DNA of 26,388 bases from contig CATJUX010000083.1 of NCBI GenBank assembly GCA_949743895.1, forward strand, positions 1 to 26,388, read 5' to 3'. Of this stretch, positions 24,553 to 26,388 are shown in pieces. The position numbers and the translations under genes are program-made. Each line of letters begins with the position of its first letter. Within the stretch, counting starts at the first letter, position 1. Below the pieces are notes generated by a model. The model saw only the letters and a program-made list of their open reading frames with translations. It made no database searches and had not been told where the DNA came from. The DNA comes from JANFXS01 sp022791155 (GTDB lineage: Bacteria; Bacillota; Clostridia; Lachnospirales; Anaerotignaceae).

Positions 24553-25350
24553 TTACACTCCATAATTTTTTGCTATTTTATCAAGATTTTTTTTGAATGA
24601 CTTGAGTTTCTCTATGTCTCCGCCATTCCAAAGGCCAACAAAAGTTTTGTTTATTTCTTCCATATCAGAGAGCTTTGCCACAAAATACATATTTTGTATG
24701 TGATCAATTATATCAGCAATCACATTGTCCCTTTGTTTGTTCATTCTCTGAGCATACATAATTTCATTTCGTATAGTTGACATTTCGTTGTCGAGATTAA
24801 AAGCTGCATCAGCACACACTAAAAGGCGCTTTTTTATATCATCTGGAATTTTTCCGCTATATTTATATTTAAGCGAGTGTTCAGTGACAGCCCAAAAATT
24901 CATGGCAAGCGTGCGTATTTGAATTTCGGCAAGCAGTTCTCTATATCCATCCACAGAATTTATTGGGTATCGCACAATTATATGATAGCTTCTATATCCA
25001 CTTTCTTTTGTGTTTGTTATGTAGTCACGTTCTTCTATAATTGTTAAGTCCATTCTGTCCCGACGGCGTATCAAAGAAATCACCTTTGGAATGTCTTCCA
25101 CAAATTGACAAATTATCCTTATTCCAGCTATATCCTCAATTTCTTCCTCAATGCGCTCAACTGGAATATGTTTTCTTTTGGCTTTCGCTAAAATGCTGGA
25201 GGGTTTTTTGACCCTTCCTGATATAGCCTCCATTGGCGAATACATACCTCGCATTCTATATTCATTCATTGTAAATTCCAATTTAGTTTTGAGTTCTGCA
25301 ACTGTTTGCTCATAAGGATAGAGCAATTCTTTCCAGTTCATAATCTCCAC
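24553..25350 (-). CDS. relQ: Small alarmone synthetase (GTP pyrophosphokinase, RelQ/SasB type)
   Basis: This single-domain (p)ppGpp synthetase transfers pyrophosphate from ATP to GTP or GDP. YPYEQTVAELKTKLE, GRVKKPSSILAKAKRK, IEDIAGIRIICQFVEDI, KESGYRSYHIIVRYP and EIQIRTLAMNFWAVTEHSLK all match the RelQ/SasB (YjbM) class. There is no HD hydrolase, TGS or ACT domain. The C-terminus runs about 60 residues past the end of typical short members. The start is set at GTG 25348-25350, with GGAGGG 7 bases upstream, giving 265 residues. ATG at 25341 is the alternative, and a TTG at 25380 lies upstream of that site and is unlikely. It leads a run with a metallophosphoesterase, DUF3842 and mntP genes. 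Confidence 0.93.
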   Translation of the reverse strand: MEIMNWKELLYPYEQTVAELKTKLEFTMNEYRMRGMYSPMEAISGRVKKPSSILAKAKRKHIPVERIEEEIEDIAGIRIICQFVEDIPKVISLIRRRDRMDLTIIEERDYITNTKESGYRSYHIIVRYPINSVDGYRELLAEIQIRTLAMNFWAVTEHSLKYKYSGKIPDDIKKRLLVCADAAFNLDNEMSTIRNEIMYAQRMNKQRDNVIADIIDHIQNMYFVAKLSDMEEINKTFVGLWNGGDIEKLKSFKKNLDKIAKNYGV

Positions 25351-25411
25351 AGAAAAACCCTCCTTCGAAATAAAGCGCAATAGGTTTGAAATTGTCTTTC
25401 ACATTATTTAT

Positions 25412-25440
25412 ATTTTACTATTTTTTCAGACAATTATCAA
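25412..25440 (-). promoter_or_regulatory. Promoter of the alarmone synthetase operon
   Basis: The minus strand has TTGATA (25435-25440), 17 bases, then TAAAAT (25412-25417), about 60 bases upstream of the proposed GTG start. It is a good sigma-A match. The rest of gap 25381-25508 shows no other clear structure. Confidence 0.6.
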
Positions 25441-25502
25441 TGAAAGTTGCATACTATCAAGTCAATTTTCAACCATAGACTTAATAAAAGTTTTAATCAC
25501 AC

Positions 25503-25536
25503 AAAAAATTGGGGCGCCAAAAATATGACACCCCAA
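25503..25536 (-). terminator. Rho-independent terminator of tuf
   Basis: Arms TTGGGGCGCC (25509-25518) and GACACCCCAA (25527-25536) form a 10-bp stem in minus-strand RNA, with two G-U pairs that are mismatches on the plus strand. A run of six U's (25503-25508) follows. It lies about 30 bases after the tuf stop. Confidence 0.9.
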
Positions 25537-25567
25537 AAATATATAGCCTTAATTCATGAAATATATA

Positions 25568-26388
25568 TTATTCGAAAATTTCGATAACTGAACCAGCACC
25601 AACTGTTCTTCCGCCTTCACGGATAGCGAATCTAAGACCAGGAGCCATAGCAACAGGTGTGATAAGTTCAATTGTCATTTCAACGTTGTCACCAGGCATG
25701 CACATTTCTGTTCCTTCTGGAAGTGAAATTACGCCTGTAACGTCAGTTGTTCTGAAATAGAACTGAGGACGATAGTTGTTGAAGAAAGGTGTATGACGGC
25801 CTCCCTCTTCTTTGCTCAAAACATAAACCTGAGCTTTAAATTTTGTGTGAGGAGTGATTGAGCCTGGTTTAGCAAGAACCTGTCCTCTTTCAATTTCATT
25901 TCTCTGAACACCACGAAGCAGAGCGCCGATGTTGTCGCCTGCCTGAGCTTCGTCAAGCATCTTACGGAACATTTCGATACCGGTAACAACCGTCTTCTTT
26001 GTTTCTTCTTTGATACCAACGATTTCAACTTCCTCGTTCAGGTGAAGCGTACCACGCTCAACACGGCCTGTAGCAACCGTACCACGGCCTGTGATTGTAA
26101 ATACGTCCTCAACAGGCATAAGGAAAGGCTTATCTGTATCACGCTGCGGATCCGGAACATAGTCATCAACTGCTTTCATCAACTCAAGGACTTTGTCGCC
26201 CCATTCGCTGTTAGGATCTTCCAGAGCTTTCAAAGCAGAACCCTGGATAACCGGAATATCATCGCCCGGGAATTCATACTCGGACAGCAGTTCCCTGATT
26301 TCCATTTCAACCAGTTCAAGCAGTTCTTCGTCGTCTACCATATCGCATTTGTTCATGAATACTACGATATAAGGAACGCCTACCTGAC
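25568..26388 (-). CDS. tuf: Elongation factor Tu, 3' part (gene cut by the window edge)
   Basis: EF-Tu delivers aminoacyl-tRNA to the ribosome as a GTP complex. The frame is open to the window end and reads VGVPYIVVFMNKCDMVDDEE across it, so the methionine at 26356 is internal. The visible 273 codons cover the NKCD (G4) and GSALKALE (G5) guanine-contact motifs, then domains 2 and 3. These include GRGTVATGRVERG, QAGDNIGALLRG and the C-terminal RFAIREGGRTVGAGSVIEI. The codon choice and higher GC than its neighbours fit a very highly expressed gene. The promoter and G1-G3 motifs lie outside. A terminator follows. Confidence 0.97.
   Translation of the reverse strand, partial: QVGVPYIVVFMNKCDMVDDEELLELVEMEIRELLSEYEFPGDDIPVIQGSALKALEDPNSEWGDKVLELMKAVDDYVPDPQRDTDKPFLMPVEDVFTITGRGTVATGRVERGTLHLNEEVEIVGIKEETKKTVVTGIEMFRKMLDEAQAGDNIGALLRGVQRNEIERGQVLAKPGSITPHTKFKAQVYVLSKEEGGRHTPFFNNYRPQFYFRTTDVTGVISLPEGTEMCMPGDNVEMTIELITPVAMAPGLRFAIREGGRTVGAGSVIEIFE

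Noticed and set aside
25816..26028. A 70-codon minus-strand frame inside tuf
   Set aside because: It overlaps the well-supported EF-Tu frame and shows no family features; it is an out-of-frame shadow.
26354..26356. Methionine at 26356 as the start of tuf
   Set aside because: The frame continues to the window edge and encodes the conserved EF-Tu stretch before NKCD, so this methionine is internal and the gene is only partly in view.

Overview
The window looks like chromosomal DNA from a low-GC anaerobic Firmicute of the Clostridia type. Supporting signs are the AT-rich intergenic DNA, a full-length pyruvate:ferredoxin oxidoreductase, strong GGAGG ribosome sites, TTG and GTG starts, a DUF3842 protein and a PheB-type (UPF0735) ACT protein. 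I cannot name the genus. No mobile element, CRISPR array, tRNA or rRNA gene was seen.

Layout. (1) 213-10569, minus strand: a six-gene cell-envelope operon. In transcription order it encodes a large secreted/membrane protein with a GATase-like segment, an ABC ATPase, an ABC-2-type permease, a membrane coiled-coil protein with a Gly/Gln-rich linker, a BatA-type vWA protein and a double-vWA membrane protein. It ends in a terminator at 156-196. It resembles Bat/aerotolerance-type loci, but the usual MoxR AAA+ ATPase and DUF58 genes are absent from it. (2) 10729-14309, plus strand: a divergent unit of a GT4 glycosyltransferase, a class I/II aminotransferase and a HisC-like aminotransferase, ending in a strong terminator. 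(3) 14582-18439, minus strand: a threonine-branch operon of a PheB-like ACT protein, homoserine dehydrogenase, homoserine kinase and aspartate kinase. thrC is not here. Upstream of it lies an ArsC/Spx-family gene (18511-18861). (4) 19032-22568, minus strand: nifJ, with its own promoter, a structured leader and a terminator. (5) 22766-25350, minus strand: a small alarmone synthetase (RelQ/SasB type), a metallophosphoesterase, a DUF3842 protein with a His-rich tail, and the manganese exporter MntP. (6) 25568-26388, minus strand: the 3' part of tuf (EF-Tu), cut by the window edge, with a terminator.

How they fit. Region 1 is probably a membrane-anchored complex in which vWA modules and an ABC exporter act on envelope substrates. 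Region 3 takes aspartate to phosphohomoserine, with feedback sensing through ACT domains. Region 5 joins (p)ppGpp synthesis, a phosphoesterase and Mn(II) export in one probable transcript. The strongest leads are the Bat-like operon without MoxR/DUF58, the mutually exclusive hairpins in the nifJ leader, the long hairpin abutting the mntP ribosome site, and the His-rich DUF3842 protein encoded next to mntP. All function statements rest on motif reading by eye. No database search was run.
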